Below are positions 56,451-64,000 of a stretch of 64,000 bases of DNA, piece by piece. Position 1 is the stretch's first letter. Each line of letters starts with the position of its first letter. This stretch comes from Adonisia turfae CCMR0081 (GTDB taxonomy: Bacteria > Cyanobacteriota > Cyanobacteriia > Phormidesmidales > Phormidesmidaceae). Under the pieces are notes generated by a model. That model saw only the letters and a list, made by a program, of their open reading frames with translations. It was not told the origin of the DNA and ran no database searches. The DNA lies in the NCBI RefSeq assembly GCF_011009555.1, contig NZ_QXHD01000004.1, positions 1,667,459 to 1,731,458 on the forward strand, given 5' to 3'. The position numbers were made by a program, and so were the translations under genes.

Positions 56451-56480
56451 GACTAGCCCTACCCTGGGGTAGGGCTAGTC
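56451..56480. repeat. Perfect inverted repeat with 14-bp arms
   Basis: GACTAGCCCTACCC and its exact reverse complement are separated by only two bases. It lies 50 bp upstream of the gene starting at 56401 and 266 bp downstream of the ygfZ-like gene. It could be a leader hairpin of the first or a late terminator of the second. The rest of 56402-56746 shows no gene. Confidence 0.7.
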
Positions 56481-56746
56481 TTAGGAATAAAGTTTTTTTC
56501 AAACCTGATACGTTGGCCTATTCCTGTAGACAGCGAGTGTTCTTCAGAACTAAACTGCCATGAATCTCTTAACGCACTTTCAGAGTACCCATGTCAGAGT
56601 TAGTCTTTCCACTCGGAAACGATTTTTAAATTTTAAAAAATCTACAGCGAAAAAGCCACGCTTCTCCTATTGTAGCTACTAGTTGTTCTGTTTTAAAAAA
56701 GAAATTCCTGAGAAAATATTAAAAAATAACATTGCTATCCGTTGAG

Positions 56747-57730
56747 CTAGGGAGCAGTAATGGGAGACTGACTGGCATCCAAATAGCCACGGGATAAAAA
56801 TGGCAGATCTATTGCCTCAGCTGTAGTGTCTTCTACCTCTAAAGTTAGCCCCGCGCCTCCGGCTTTAGTACGCAGGTACCCTAATCCCCAAACACCAGTA
56901 TCGTCAGCTACCACACTAGTGATTTTGCCCATGGGAGCACCTTCCAGGCTGAGGGCGGCATCAGCAGGTACTAGTTTGTCCAGCTTAAAGCCCCAAAGTT
57001 GTTTCTTCACGCCCTGATAGGTGTTGAGTCGAGCAATGGTTTCCTGGCCGATATAACAGCCTTTTTCAAAGGAAACTGTATGCCAGAGTCCAGCTTCCAG
57101 GGGGTTATCTTTATCGGTTAATTCTTTCCCAGGCATAGGGCGACCTTGACGAATCCGTAGTACTTCCCATTCCTGGGCGGATAGGCAAGATATCTTTTGC
57201 TCAATTAGCCAGTTTTGTAACGCAGGACCGTGCTCTTTAGCACCGATTAAGGTATAGCCAGGTATTCCCAAACCGGTTTCTCTGACAACTTGAATTTCAA
57301 CGTTGCCAGCAGGCCAATTGGCCAGGATATGGCTGTAAGGGGCAGTATCGGGTTGAGGTAACTCAAGTTTGGTTAAAAGCTGGTCAGTTTCTGGGCCTAG
57401 GATGGTAATGGCAAAGGTTACTTCGGTTTGATTGCTGAGATTAACTTTGTCGGCAAAAAAGATATAGCGGTCCATCCAGGCGATCAGTTCGTCTGCCATG
57501 CCAGGAGATACCATCAGCAGAACACTACTGTTATCTACATAGGCGCTGACTAGATCCAGGGTGCGTGCTGTGGATGTAACCAGTACTGTTTCACAGCCCT
57601 GGCCGGGTGCTAATTGTTCAAAAGCATTCGTCGTTTGGTTATGGAGAAAGCGGAGTCGATCATCTCCAGTGATCTGAATCCGCCCCCAATCTGAGCGATC
57701 AATAAATGCAGTAGTAGAGACTTCGACCAT
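56747..57730 (-). CDS. ygfZ: YgfZ/GcvT-like folate-binding iron-sulfur maturation protein
   Basis: A 327-residue protein of the aminomethyltransferase-like fold with the diagnostic YgfZ motif KGCYIGQE (in VSFEKGCYIGQETIARLNTY). LRFLHNQTTNAFEQLAPGQGC matches the N-terminal folate-binding part. YgfZ uses tetrahydrofolate to help build or repair [4Fe-4S] clusters, for example in MiaB. It stands alone between the ABC ATPase gene and the 178-residue gene, all on the minus strand. Confidence 0.93.
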   Translation of the reverse strand: MVEVSTTAFIDRSDWGRIQITGDDRLRFLHNQTTNAFEQLAPGQGCETVLVTSTARTLDLVSAYVDNSSVLLMVSPGMADELIAWMDRYIFFADKVNLSNQTEVTFAITILGPETDQLLTKLELPQPDTAPYSHILANWPAGNVEIQVVRETGLGIPGYTLIGAKEHGPALQNWLIEQKISCLSAQEWEVLRIRQGRPMPGKELTDKDNPLEAGLWHTVSFEKGCYIGQETIARLNTYQGVKKQLWGFKLDKLVPADAALSLEGAPMGKITSVVADDTGVWGLGYLRTKAGGAGLTLEVEDTTAEAIDLPFLSRGYLDASQSPITAP

Positions 57731-57816
57731 GACAAATGCTGAGACACTACGTGGTGAAGTTTATACTTTAGAGCTATTTGGGGGTGATTGTGTCCCCTTG
57801 ATCGGGAAATTAGTGT

Positions 57817-58803
57817 TTAGGTTTTGCTGGGTGCTGTCCCTTGCTGGTTGATTTGCTGAATAAAAAACGCCTCTAGGGAAAGCCGACTGAGGTCTAGAGT
57901 AATTAGACGGCCATTCATCAAGGTGACGCTGGCCATAAAGTCGTTGGGATTCCCTTGGAGATAACCTTGCCAGTAGCCGCCTTCGAAGGTGAGATTTTGC
58001 AGCCATTTTTCTAGAACATCCAGACTGCCCCCCTGGCCTTTTACAAAATAGGCATCGGGAGCCCCGAGTAGCTCATGGAGACTGCCCTGGCAGATCAGTT
58101 CACCTTCGTTAAGGATAGCGATGCGATCGCAAATGACTTCCACATCGGCCAAAATATGACTATTAAAAAAGATCGTCTTACCCTGGTCTTTCAGCGACAG
58201 AATGACTTCCCTTACCAGGTAGCGACCCGTAGGGTCCAGTCCCGACATGGGCTCATCTAAGAAAATGATATCTGGATCATTAATTAGGGCTTGGGCCAGG
58301 CCGATGCGCTGCAGCATCCCCTTGGAATACTGGCGCAGCTGTTTTTTAATGGCCGCCTGTCGTGATAAACCTACCCGATCCAAAAGTTCAGGAATTCGCT
58401 CTTTATATATAGAGGCTGGAATATTAAACAAACCAGCAGAGTAGGTGAGAAATTCCCAGCCAGTTAGATAGTCATAAAAGTAAGGATTTTCTGGCAAGTA
58501 GCCGATTTGCTGCTTAACAGTTGGGTCGCCAGCAGGCTGATTAAGCAGCTGAGCACTGCCTGAAGAGGGACGGATAATACCTAAAAGCAGTTTGAGGAGT
58601 GTGGTTTTGCCAGCACCGTTTGGGCCTAATAATCCAAACGTTTCTCCTTGATATATCTCCAAGGAACAATGCTGTAGTGAGGTTATCTTTTGATTTAGCC
58701 AAAAACCCGTGCGATAGGTCTTACTCAGATCCTGAGTTTTAACGATAACCGGACGATGCACAATGGCAGACGGGTTAGCACCAGTGGGAAAAACGGTGTC
58801 CAT
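57817..58803 (-). CDS. ABC transporter ATP-binding protein (exporter type)
   Basis: A single ATPase domain (about 20-240) with Walker A GPNGAGKT, Q-loop YLPENPYFYDYLT, a degenerate signature YSKGMLQR in place of LSGGQ, Walker B IIFLDEPMSGLD and the switch His in NSHILADVE, followed by a 90-residue C-terminal part. This is the CcmA/GldA/Nat type that drives drug, polysaccharide or gliding exporters. No membrane subunit lies next to it, so the partner is unknown. The start is ATG 58803; the longer frame to 58842 lacks a ribosome site. Confidence 0.85.
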   Translation of the reverse strand: MDTVFPTGANPSAIVHRPVIVKTQDLSKTYRTGFWLNQKITSLQHCSLEIYQGETFGLLGPNGAGKTTLLKLLLGIIRPSSGSAQLLNQPAGDPTVKQQIGYLPENPYFYDYLTGWEFLTYSAGLFNIPASIYKERIPELLDRVGLSRQAAIKKQLRQYSKGMLQRIGLAQALINDPDIIFLDEPMSGLDPTGRYLVREVILSLKDQGKTIFFNSHILADVEVICDRIAILNEGELICQGSLHELLGAPDAYFVKGQGGSLDVLEKWLQNLTFEGGYWQGYLQGNPNDFMASVTLMNGRLITLDLSRLSLEAFFIQQINQQGTAPSKT

Positions 58804-58966
58804 TAACTCACAAAATACGACCCTTAACGGGGCGCTGCACACATTAGGTATGGTCTAGTCGGTATAGTTGAGAAGGGGGTAGATTCTCAATAACCTAGAT
58901 TAGGTTATCAGAGCGTTTAAATAGCCCTGTCATACTATGCCAAAACGTTAGACTACCTCTTTTAAT

Positions 58967-59128
58967 ATGGATCGTTCAAAAATTGTTGCGATTATTACGG
59001 GTGCAATTTCATTAGTATTAGCCATTGCCTATTTATTACTGGTGCAGATGCTGGATTTTCGTGGCGAAATGGTGCCAGCACCGATGGGTAGTTTGGTGCT
59101 GGGTTGGGGGAATTTCTTGGTCAGTTAA
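58967..59128 (+). CDS. Small conserved membrane protein, 53 residues
   Basis: A 53-residue protein with one span (IVAIITGAISLVLAIAYLLLVQML) followed by DFRGEMVPAP and a short tail. The LLLVQxLDFRGEMxPAP pattern is, from memory, shared by small unannotated cyanobacterial proteins. It lies between divergent and convergent neighbours with its own upstream region. Function unknown; probably a thylakoid or plasma-membrane peptide. Confidence 0.65.
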   Translation: MDRSKIVAIITGAISLVLAIAYLLLVQMLDFRGEMVPAPMGSLVLGWGNFLVS

Positions 59129-59159
59129 AAGAAATTCTGTATTTTTCAAGTCCTTTTCC

Positions 59160-60113
59160 TTAGCTGGCATCCTTCAGCCAGGCCGACAAATCCCGTTGCA
59201 AAAGATCCTGGAGTTTTAGAATATCTTCGCGATAGTACTGCTGTAGGAGGAGCATGTCTTCCTCTGTGAACTTTGCTTTGTCCTTGTCTTGGGAATTTAT
59301 GGAAATCAGCTTTTCACGCAGCTGATGTCTCAGATCTGTGGGAACGAGCTGCATGATGCCAGTGGCAACCGTGCGGATGGGGTTTTGGGTTTTGAGTAGG
59401 CGATTGAGTGCTTGGTTCTTGGGAACTTTGGCTGTTTGGGCCTTTTTAGCGGTATTTGCCACAAAATCAGCGTTTACGCCAATGGATTGATAGATGCCCT
59501 GCATAAAGGTTTGAGAGTTTTTGCGCAGGTCGTCATAGAGGAAGACATCTATGCGGTTGCGATCGCACACATCAAAAAAGTGCTTTAGGGATTCGTAATA
59601 TTTTCCCTTTAGCAACACATAGGACGTGTCGCCACGGCTGCGGACTTGTTCCGCCAGAGGCGTCTGTTTGCCGATGGCGTCGCGCCTGTTCATTAAATAG
59701 TCAGAACAGGCCCGTTCTACGGGATTACGTAGTATGGCAATCAGTCTGGCTTTGGGTAAACGCTGTTGAATCAGCTCAGCCGAGGTTTGGTAGTTGAGCA
59801 TGTAGTTGGGAGACACCTCTCCCAGGGCCAGATGCTCATCGGTTGCCCCATCAAATAGTTGGGTATATAGGTCCCAACTAACAAGTCCATTTTTTTTACG
59901 GCGTTTCATCTCAGCTGATGCATTGTCCCAGTCCTTGTTAAAGAAGTCTGTTTCTTTAACCGGGCTCATGTACACCTGGGGATGCTGCTTTAGATAGTTA
60001 TATATAGATGTCGTCCCTGCTTTTTGCACACCAATAATCAGAAACGTTGGTGTGCGCTTGGCGACAGCTGACTTGAGAATACTGGGGACAGGCTGCGCGT
60101 TGTTAGCGGTCAT
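59160..60113 (-). CDS. PAPS-dependent sulfotransferase
   Basis: A 317-residue protein with the 5'-phosphosulfate-binding loop FLIIGVQKAGTTSIYNYL (about 24-41) and the 3'-phosphate-binding motif LRNPVERACSDYL, as in heparan-sulfate-type sulfotransferases. LGEVSPNYML is also conserved in the family. It would transfer sulfate from PAPS to a glycan or glycolipid, probably for the cell envelope or exopolysaccharide. No polysaccharide cluster is adjacent, so the acceptor is unknown. Confidence 0.87.
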   Translation of the reverse strand: MTANNAQPVPSILKSAVAKRTPTFLIIGVQKAGTTSIYNYLKQHPQVYMSPVKETDFFNKDWDNASAEMKRRKKNGLVSWDLYTQLFDGATDEHLALGEVSPNYMLNYQTSAELIQQRLPKARLIAILRNPVERACSDYLMNRRDAIGKQTPLAEQVRSRGDTSYVLLKGKYYESLKHFFDVCDRNRIDVFLYDDLRKNSQTFMQGIYQSIGVNADFVANTAKKAQTAKVPKNQALNRLLKTQNPIRTVATGIMQLVPTDLRHQLREKLISINSQDKDKAKFTEEDMLLLQQYYREDILKLQDLLQRDLSAWLKDAS

Positions 60114-60342
60114 TGTTAATCAGGGCTGAGTAGATTGGGGCTAGGACAATTTAAATATCTATTGTCGTTATCTCTAGGGTGTAGAGATGTATCTAATGGG
60201 CTTAAGGAGTATTAATCTGACGATGCCATCAGATTAATCGCTGTATCACCATTCTATGGACAAGTTTTCCTTATAGATAGTCATTTTTGGTAACTTCATC
60301 TCTGTTACATAAACCTGATCCGTAGTGGCCTCAGCAGTGGGT

Positions 60343-61782
60343 TCAGCTACGAACAGAGGCGATGGCTTGCTGAATAAATTGTTGAACGATTTGGTCGCGA
60401 CGGTTGAGCTGGTACTGCTTTTCCAAAACAGCTTGCATACCGCCATCACCCCAATCCTGTTGGTTTTCAAAATAGTCCACAAAACTTTTGCCCGCGATGC
60501 GGGTTAAATAGGCGGCGCTCACACCCTGTAAAAGTTTTCCAGCGACGGCTGTGGCCAGATTTGCCTGGAGTCCAACGGTTAATAGTTTGAGTGCTCCTTT
60601 AACCAGGCCCAAGCTGCCCATGGTTTTGGCTAACGAGATCGCTAGGGTGCGGGCATCTTCGATGCTGACGGAGATGCCATAGACCTGACCCAATTCCACC
60701 ACCATTTGGGTATTCACGGCGGCGGTGGCGAGCATATCCACGACGGGTAGCGGTGTGGCGGCTAATACCCCTGCCCCAATCCACTGGTAGCGGTCAATAA
60801 TGGCCTCAGCCTTTTGCTGACGTTGTTGGGTTAGCAGCTGTCGTGCTTCTATGCTCAGCCGCTGGGACTGTAGCAAAATGTTGTTGGCAATCAGGTCGCG
60901 ACCTTCGGCCCGAAGAATGGCAATGATGCGGTCGATGAGGGGCTGAATGTAGGGGGTGGGTTCGTCTTTGGGATGGGCTGCGATCTCAACCACATCCTCA
61001 CCCTCCATCTGCTGTCCGATCCGCTGCCGCAGTCGACTGACCAATAGCGCCACCTCATCATCGGTGTAATGATCAATCTTGTTCAGCACTAGCAAGGTGC
61101 GCTTACCCACTGCTAGCAACTGCATCAAAATCTCATACTGCGCCCGATGCAAATCATTGTCGACTACATACAGCAATAAGTCAGCCTGGGTTGCGAGTTC
61201 TCGGGTGTTTTGATCTGCCGCACCAACATCGAGTAAACCGGGACTATCACTGAGGATAATTTCCCCATCAATGGCCGGAATAGCTATCCGGTAATCTTGC
61301 TGTTGAGTCGTTGTCCCTTTAGTGACCGCTGTTTCTCCAGCCATTTCTCCCATTAGGGCATTGGCCAGAGATGTCTTACCTGCTGAGCCGCTGCCCACAA
61401 TTACTAAATGCAGCCGCTGTTGTTCAAAGGCATGGGTTACGGTTTTCGCCCGTTGAACTAACGCTTGCCGTGCAACTTCATCTTGGATGTGGCTAAGCTG
61501 TTGATCCAGACTTTGCAGTTGGGCGACGGCAGCTTCGCTGGTGGTTTTGGGCAATGGTGGCGGCTGGGCACGATGACGCGGACGCAAAAACAGCCAGCCA
61601 TAATAAGCAACTACTCCCAACGCGGCTAGCATAAGCACCACGATCAAACTAGTGATTGCCTGAGCCAACCATGGATGTAAGTTAGACAGGCCAGCATAGA
61701 GAGTCCCCAAGGTGCTGATCAGCCATAACAGCAAACCGAGAAAAATCAAAACTGCAATAGCGATGATTAGAGGTCGCCGCAT
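60343..61782 (-). CDS. Membrane-anchored GTPase with DUF697-type C-terminal region
   Basis: Two N-terminal spans (IIAIAVLIFLGLLLWLI and ITSLIVVLMLAALGVVAYYGWLFL) are followed by a GTPase domain with GSGSAGKTSLANAL, LSDSPGLLDVG and VLNKIDHY, and a C-terminal hydrophobic region like DUF697. It is a relative of the GTPase at 9433-10704 but has the extra anchor and a normal NKxD motif. Such proteins are thought to act at membranes; no function is established. It is monocistronic. Confidence 0.78.
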   Translation of the reverse strand: MRRPLIIAIAVLIFLGLLLWLISTLGTLYAGLSNLHPWLAQAITSLIVVLMLAALGVVAYYGWLFLRPRHRAQPPPLPKTTSEAAVAQLQSLDQQLSHIQDEVARQALVQRAKTVTHAFEQQRLHLVIVGSGSAGKTSLANALMGEMAGETAVTKGTTTQQQDYRIAIPAIDGEIILSDSPGLLDVGAADQNTRELATQADLLLYVVDNDLHRAQYEILMQLLAVGKRTLLVLNKIDHYTDDEVALLVSRLRQRIGQQMEGEDVVEIAAHPKDEPTPYIQPLIDRIIAILRAEGRDLIANNILLQSQRLSIEARQLLTQQRQQKAEAIIDRYQWIGAGVLAATPLPVVDMLATAAVNTQMVVELGQVYGISVSIEDARTLAISLAKTMGSLGLVKGALKLLTVGLQANLATAVAGKLLQGVSAAYLTRIAGKSFVDYFENQQDWGDGGMQAVLEKQYQLNRRDQIVQQFIQQAIASVRS

Positions 61783-61952
61783 AGATGGTGCTCGCTGTCG
61801 TTAGGTGACATCGCTGATTGAATATTAGACATATAGCCTAAATTCATAAAATGAAATTGCCAATTTTTTACCTGAGTTAGTGTAGCGTCCTACTATACAC
61901 AAGGCGGATGAGTGTCGCCAATTGTTGCTAACCAAGGACATCTTTAATCCCC

Positions 61953-62465
61953 ATGGGAATATTTGATCAAGTAATGGGAGCCATTCAGGACCCCAATCGT
62001 GAAGCTAGCATCGGTCAGCTTGGCCAAATTGTATCGATGGCGCAGCAGGTTGCTCAGTCAAACAACGCTAACCCTTCAGCAACTCAGCAAGCTGCCTCTG
62101 TGGTGGGTGGCTTTGTTCAATCGGCACTGAGGGAAAAACAACAAGCCCAGGGTATGGACGCTGTTCTTGACTTAGTCAAACAGGGTACGACAGATGGTGC
62201 TGGTGTACTCCCTCAACTATTTAGCCCTGCACAGCAAAGTGCGGTGGCAGCAGCCGTAGCTGAAAAAACGGGCCTTGATGCCAATCAGGTGCAGGCTATG
62301 CTGCCCATGGTGATTCCCATTGTGATGAAGTTTCTTAATCAGGGAGCTGCTAAGTCTGGGACTCAAGCCCAAGGCAATCCACTGGTCACTGCTTTCCTCG
62401 ATGGTGATGGCGATGGCGATGTGGATATGGGTGATATTTTGAAAATGGCTGGTCGGTTTATGTAA
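61953..62465 (+). CDS. DUF937-like protein with a calcium-loop-like C-terminus
   Basis: The 170-residue Ala/Gln-rich protein begins MGIFDQVMGAIQDPNREAS and contains MLPMVIPIVMKFL, as in the DUF937/YidB-like family. The C-terminus has FLDGDGDGDVDMGDILKMAG, an Asp-rich loop like EF-hand or dockerin calcium sites. Function unknown. It starts 170 bp from the divergent GTPase gene. Confidence 0.65.
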   Translation: MGIFDQVMGAIQDPNREASIGQLGQIVSMAQQVAQSNNANPSATQQAASVVGGFVQSALREKQQAQGMDAVLDLVKQGTTDGAGVLPQLFSPAQQSAVAAAVAEKTGLDANQVQAMLPMVIPIVMKFLNQGAAKSGTQAQGNPLVTAFLDGDGDGDVDMGDILKMAGRFM

Positions 62466-62549
62466 ATAGGCCTACTACGGGTAGTAAGCAATGGGCAATG
62501 GGGGGATCTTAACCGCTTATCAGCACCCTAATAATTTGACGCCTCAAAG

Positions 62550-62596
62550 CCCACTCCCTATTCATTACTCCCTACTCCCTATTCCCCGCTCCCCAC
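62550..62596. repeat. Degenerate ACTCCCT/ATTCCC heptamer repeats
   Basis: CCACTCCCTATTCATTACTCCC... is a run of seven-base units of the CCCTACT/CCCTATT type, like the short tandem repeats (STRR) known in filamentous cyanobacteria. It lies between the DUF937-like gene and the psiE-like gene. Confidence 0.65.
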
Positions 62597-62648
62597 CATC
62601 TGCCTTGTATAGTGCTCCTAGAGGGGATCCGTTTTCTGGAGCATCTGT

Positions 62649-63101
62649 ATGGGCAGTAAGAAAAATGGCAAGCGATGGAGTTGGTTAAGTGCTGAAAGCT
62701 TTCTCCACGGTATTGATGGCATAGAAACTATTGTTTCGAAGCTGTTATCCATTGCCATGCTGGTGGTGATCTTTGTGATCATGGTCGATCTGGTTCGGTT
62801 TTTAGCGGTGGCATTATTAGAGCCTAGCCCTTCAGGCTTTTTTAAAAACACCCTCAGTGAAATTTTTGGCCTATTTCTGAGCGTCCTAATTGCTCTAGAA
62901 ATTTTGGAAAATATCACCGCCTATCTAAAGAAGCATGTGGTGCAGGTAGAGCTGGTGATCGTTACCTCACTGACAGCGGTGGCGCGTAAAATTATTATCT
63001 TGGATCTAGAAAAGGTAACCGGTATTAGCCTTATTGGTTTGGCAGTTGCGATTCTCGCCCTGTCAATTAGTTATTGGATTGTGAGGAATATCCATAGCTA
63101 A
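62649..63101 (+). CDS. PsiE-family membrane protein
   Basis: A 150-residue protein with four spans (LLSIAMLVVIFVIMVDLVRFL; EIFGLFLSVLIALEILENI; VELVIVTSLTAVARKIIIL; ISLIGLAVAILALSISYWIV). The central ALEILENITAYLKKH and TSLTAVARKIIILD match the phosphate-starvation-inducible PsiE family. Its molecular function is unknown. I see no Pho box upstream by eye, but I could not score it. Confidence 0.8.
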   Translation: MGSKKNGKRWSWLSAESFLHGIDGIETIVSKLLSIAMLVVIFVIMVDLVRFLAVALLEPSPSGFFKNTLSEIFGLFLSVLIALEILENITAYLKKHVVQVELVIVTSLTAVARKIIILDLEKVTGISLIGLAVAILALSISYWIVRNIHS

Positions 63102-63135
63102 ATTTTTAGGGAGTGGCATTGAGTTGCCCCATGAT

Positions 63136-64000
63136 TTAAATACGAGAGAGTACAAGAGTGCTAATCTCGTTTTGAGTTAGTTGAATAGGGTTATTGCGAT
63201 TACGAGTTTTAGCGATTACTCGTTTTAAATCTGACACTTCGACGCCATACTCACCTAACTTAGGTATCTCAAGTTTCTCGGTCCAATTCCACAAAGTCTG
63301 ACACAGTGACTCTCCATATTTAACGGGCTCCTTCCCTGGCTCGCCATCTAAGAAAGCTCCCAGCTTAGCCATCTTGTCTACTGCTGGATTCTTGGGGTCT
63401 CGCTCTAAAAGCGCTTGCCAATTTGTCTGGTTGGCAGTGGCTAGGAGAGTGCCACAGACAACACCATGGGGTATGGGAAAAAATCCACCCAATGGTGAGG
63501 CTAATCCATGGACAATGCCCAGCCCCGCATTGGCTAGGCAAATGCCTGAGAGCATTGAACCGTAGGCCATGGCCTCACGCACGGTTAAATCGGCAGCACC
63601 GTCACCGCAGGCTGCCAATAGATTTGGGCCAATGGCGGTTAAACCACTCCAAGCCAAGGCATCTGTCATGGGGCTGGCGGTAGGGGACAGATAGGGTTCG
63701 AGGAGTTGAGTAAATGCATCTAAACCGCAGGCAGCCGTAATATGGGGTGGACAGGTAATTAACAGCTCGCTATCGACAATTACACCGTCAGGAATCAGAT
63801 TTTCATGGCGGATAGATTTTTTAAAACCCTGGGGACCCACTTTGCTAATGACGGCGTTTTTGGTCATTTCGCTGCCCGTGCCAGAGGTGGTGGGCAGCGC
63901 TAGATAAGGGATTTTCTCTCCACTGTGGGCAATACCTTTACCCACGCCTTCCAGGTGATCCATGATGGAATTGCCATGGGGCAGCATGGCCGAAATTGCC
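63136..64000 (-). CDS. Iron-containing alcohol dehydrogenase, 5' end outside window
   Basis: The C-terminal part (about 287 codons) of a group III alcohol dehydrogenase. It shows LALPTTSGTGSEMTKNAVIS, the nucleotide/metal region CPPHITAACGLDAFTQLLEPYLS, and the metal-binding His motifs GIVHGLASPLGGFFPIPHGVVCG. The frame stays open through base 64000, so the N-terminal Rossmann part lies beyond the window; the ATG at 63987 is internal. It would oxidise an alcohol or reduce an aldehyde with NAD(P)H; substrate unknown. Confidence 0.88.
   Translation of the reverse strand, partial: AISAMLPHGNSIMDHLEGVGKGIAHSGEKIPYLALPTTSGTGSEMTKNAVISKVGPQGFKKSIRHENLIPDGVIVDSELLITCPPHITAACGLDAFTQLLEPYLSPTASPMTDALAWSGLTAIGPNLLAACGDGAADLTVREAMAYGSMLSGICLANAGLGIVHGLASPLGGFFPIPHGVVCGTLLATANQTNWQALLERDPKNPAVDKMAKLGAFLDGEPGKEPVKYGESLCQTLWNWTEKLEIPKLGEYGVEVSDLKRVIAKTRNRNNPIQLTQNEISTLVLSRI

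Overview
The window reads as a chromosomal stretch of a cyanobacterium, probably a filamentous Leptolyngbya/Phormidium/Nodosilinea-type organism (the lineage is inference). The evidence is a photosystem II accessory gene (psb34), paired flavodiiron genes, NtcB and CnaT, and more than twenty copies of the HIP1 octamer GCGATCGC. Nitrite reductase carries a C-terminal plant-type ferredoxin domain, an architecture known from Leptolyngbya (Plectonema) boryana. I see no rRNA, tRNA, CRISPR array, transposase or prophage.

Layout. 1-11 kb: an L,D-transpeptidase-like gene cut by the window edge, an S9 prolyl-oligopeptidase-type peptidase, a lone groEL behind a perfect CIRCE operator, a stand-alone Mo-nitrogenase C-terminal-domain protein, an Ap4A phosphorylase-like enzyme, a CPBP protease, a DUF697-type GTPase and psb34. 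11-25 kb: an AddB/UvrD-like protein, a carotenoid-desaturase-like flavoprotein, a GH13_18 sugar phosphorylase, a MASE1-PAS-adenylate cyclase, an isoaspartyl peptidase, a HigA-like regulator and an ATP-grasp enzyme. 25-33 kb: a TVP38-family membrane protein, a cyclic-nucleotide-binding protein, an ADP/ATP-translocase-like membrane protein fused to HEAT repeats, a caspase-like protein that has lost both catalytic residues, ilvH and an LpxB-related glycosyltransferase.

33-55 kb is the core of the window, a nitrogen and electron-sink region. It holds a four-gene polar amino-acid ABC transporter (natFGH plus ATPase), flv3-flv1, narB and nrtP, two unrecognised small membrane-protein genes, nirA, a HEAT-repeat gene, ntcB and cnaT. 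By eye I find two perfect NtcA-activated promoters (GTA-N8-TAC, 22 bp, TAN3T), upstream of nirA and upstream of natG. Two one-mismatch versions with the same 22-bp spacing lie upstream of nrtP and ntcB. Three copies of TGCA-N5-TGCA, the motif I recall for the LysR activator NtcB, lie in a 2.5-kb part of the cluster: at nirA, at the HEAT gene and at the small-gene unit. This predicts one coregulated network: nitrate enters through NrtP and is reduced by NarB and NirA, NtcA/NtcB/CnaT control expression, organic nitrogen enters through the ABC transporter, and Flv1/Flv3 dispose of surplus photosynthetic electrons.

55-64 kb is ordinary housekeeping and accessory content: an unknown 178-aa protein, YgfZ, an ABC ATPase, a sulfotransferase, a second DUF697-type GTPase, DUF937-like and PsiE-family proteins, and an iron-dependent alcohol dehydrogenase cut by the window end. 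Small palindromic repeats of the GTAGGGGCGTTCC type sit at the ends of several genes, mostly between convergent pairs, and probably act as transcription terminators.
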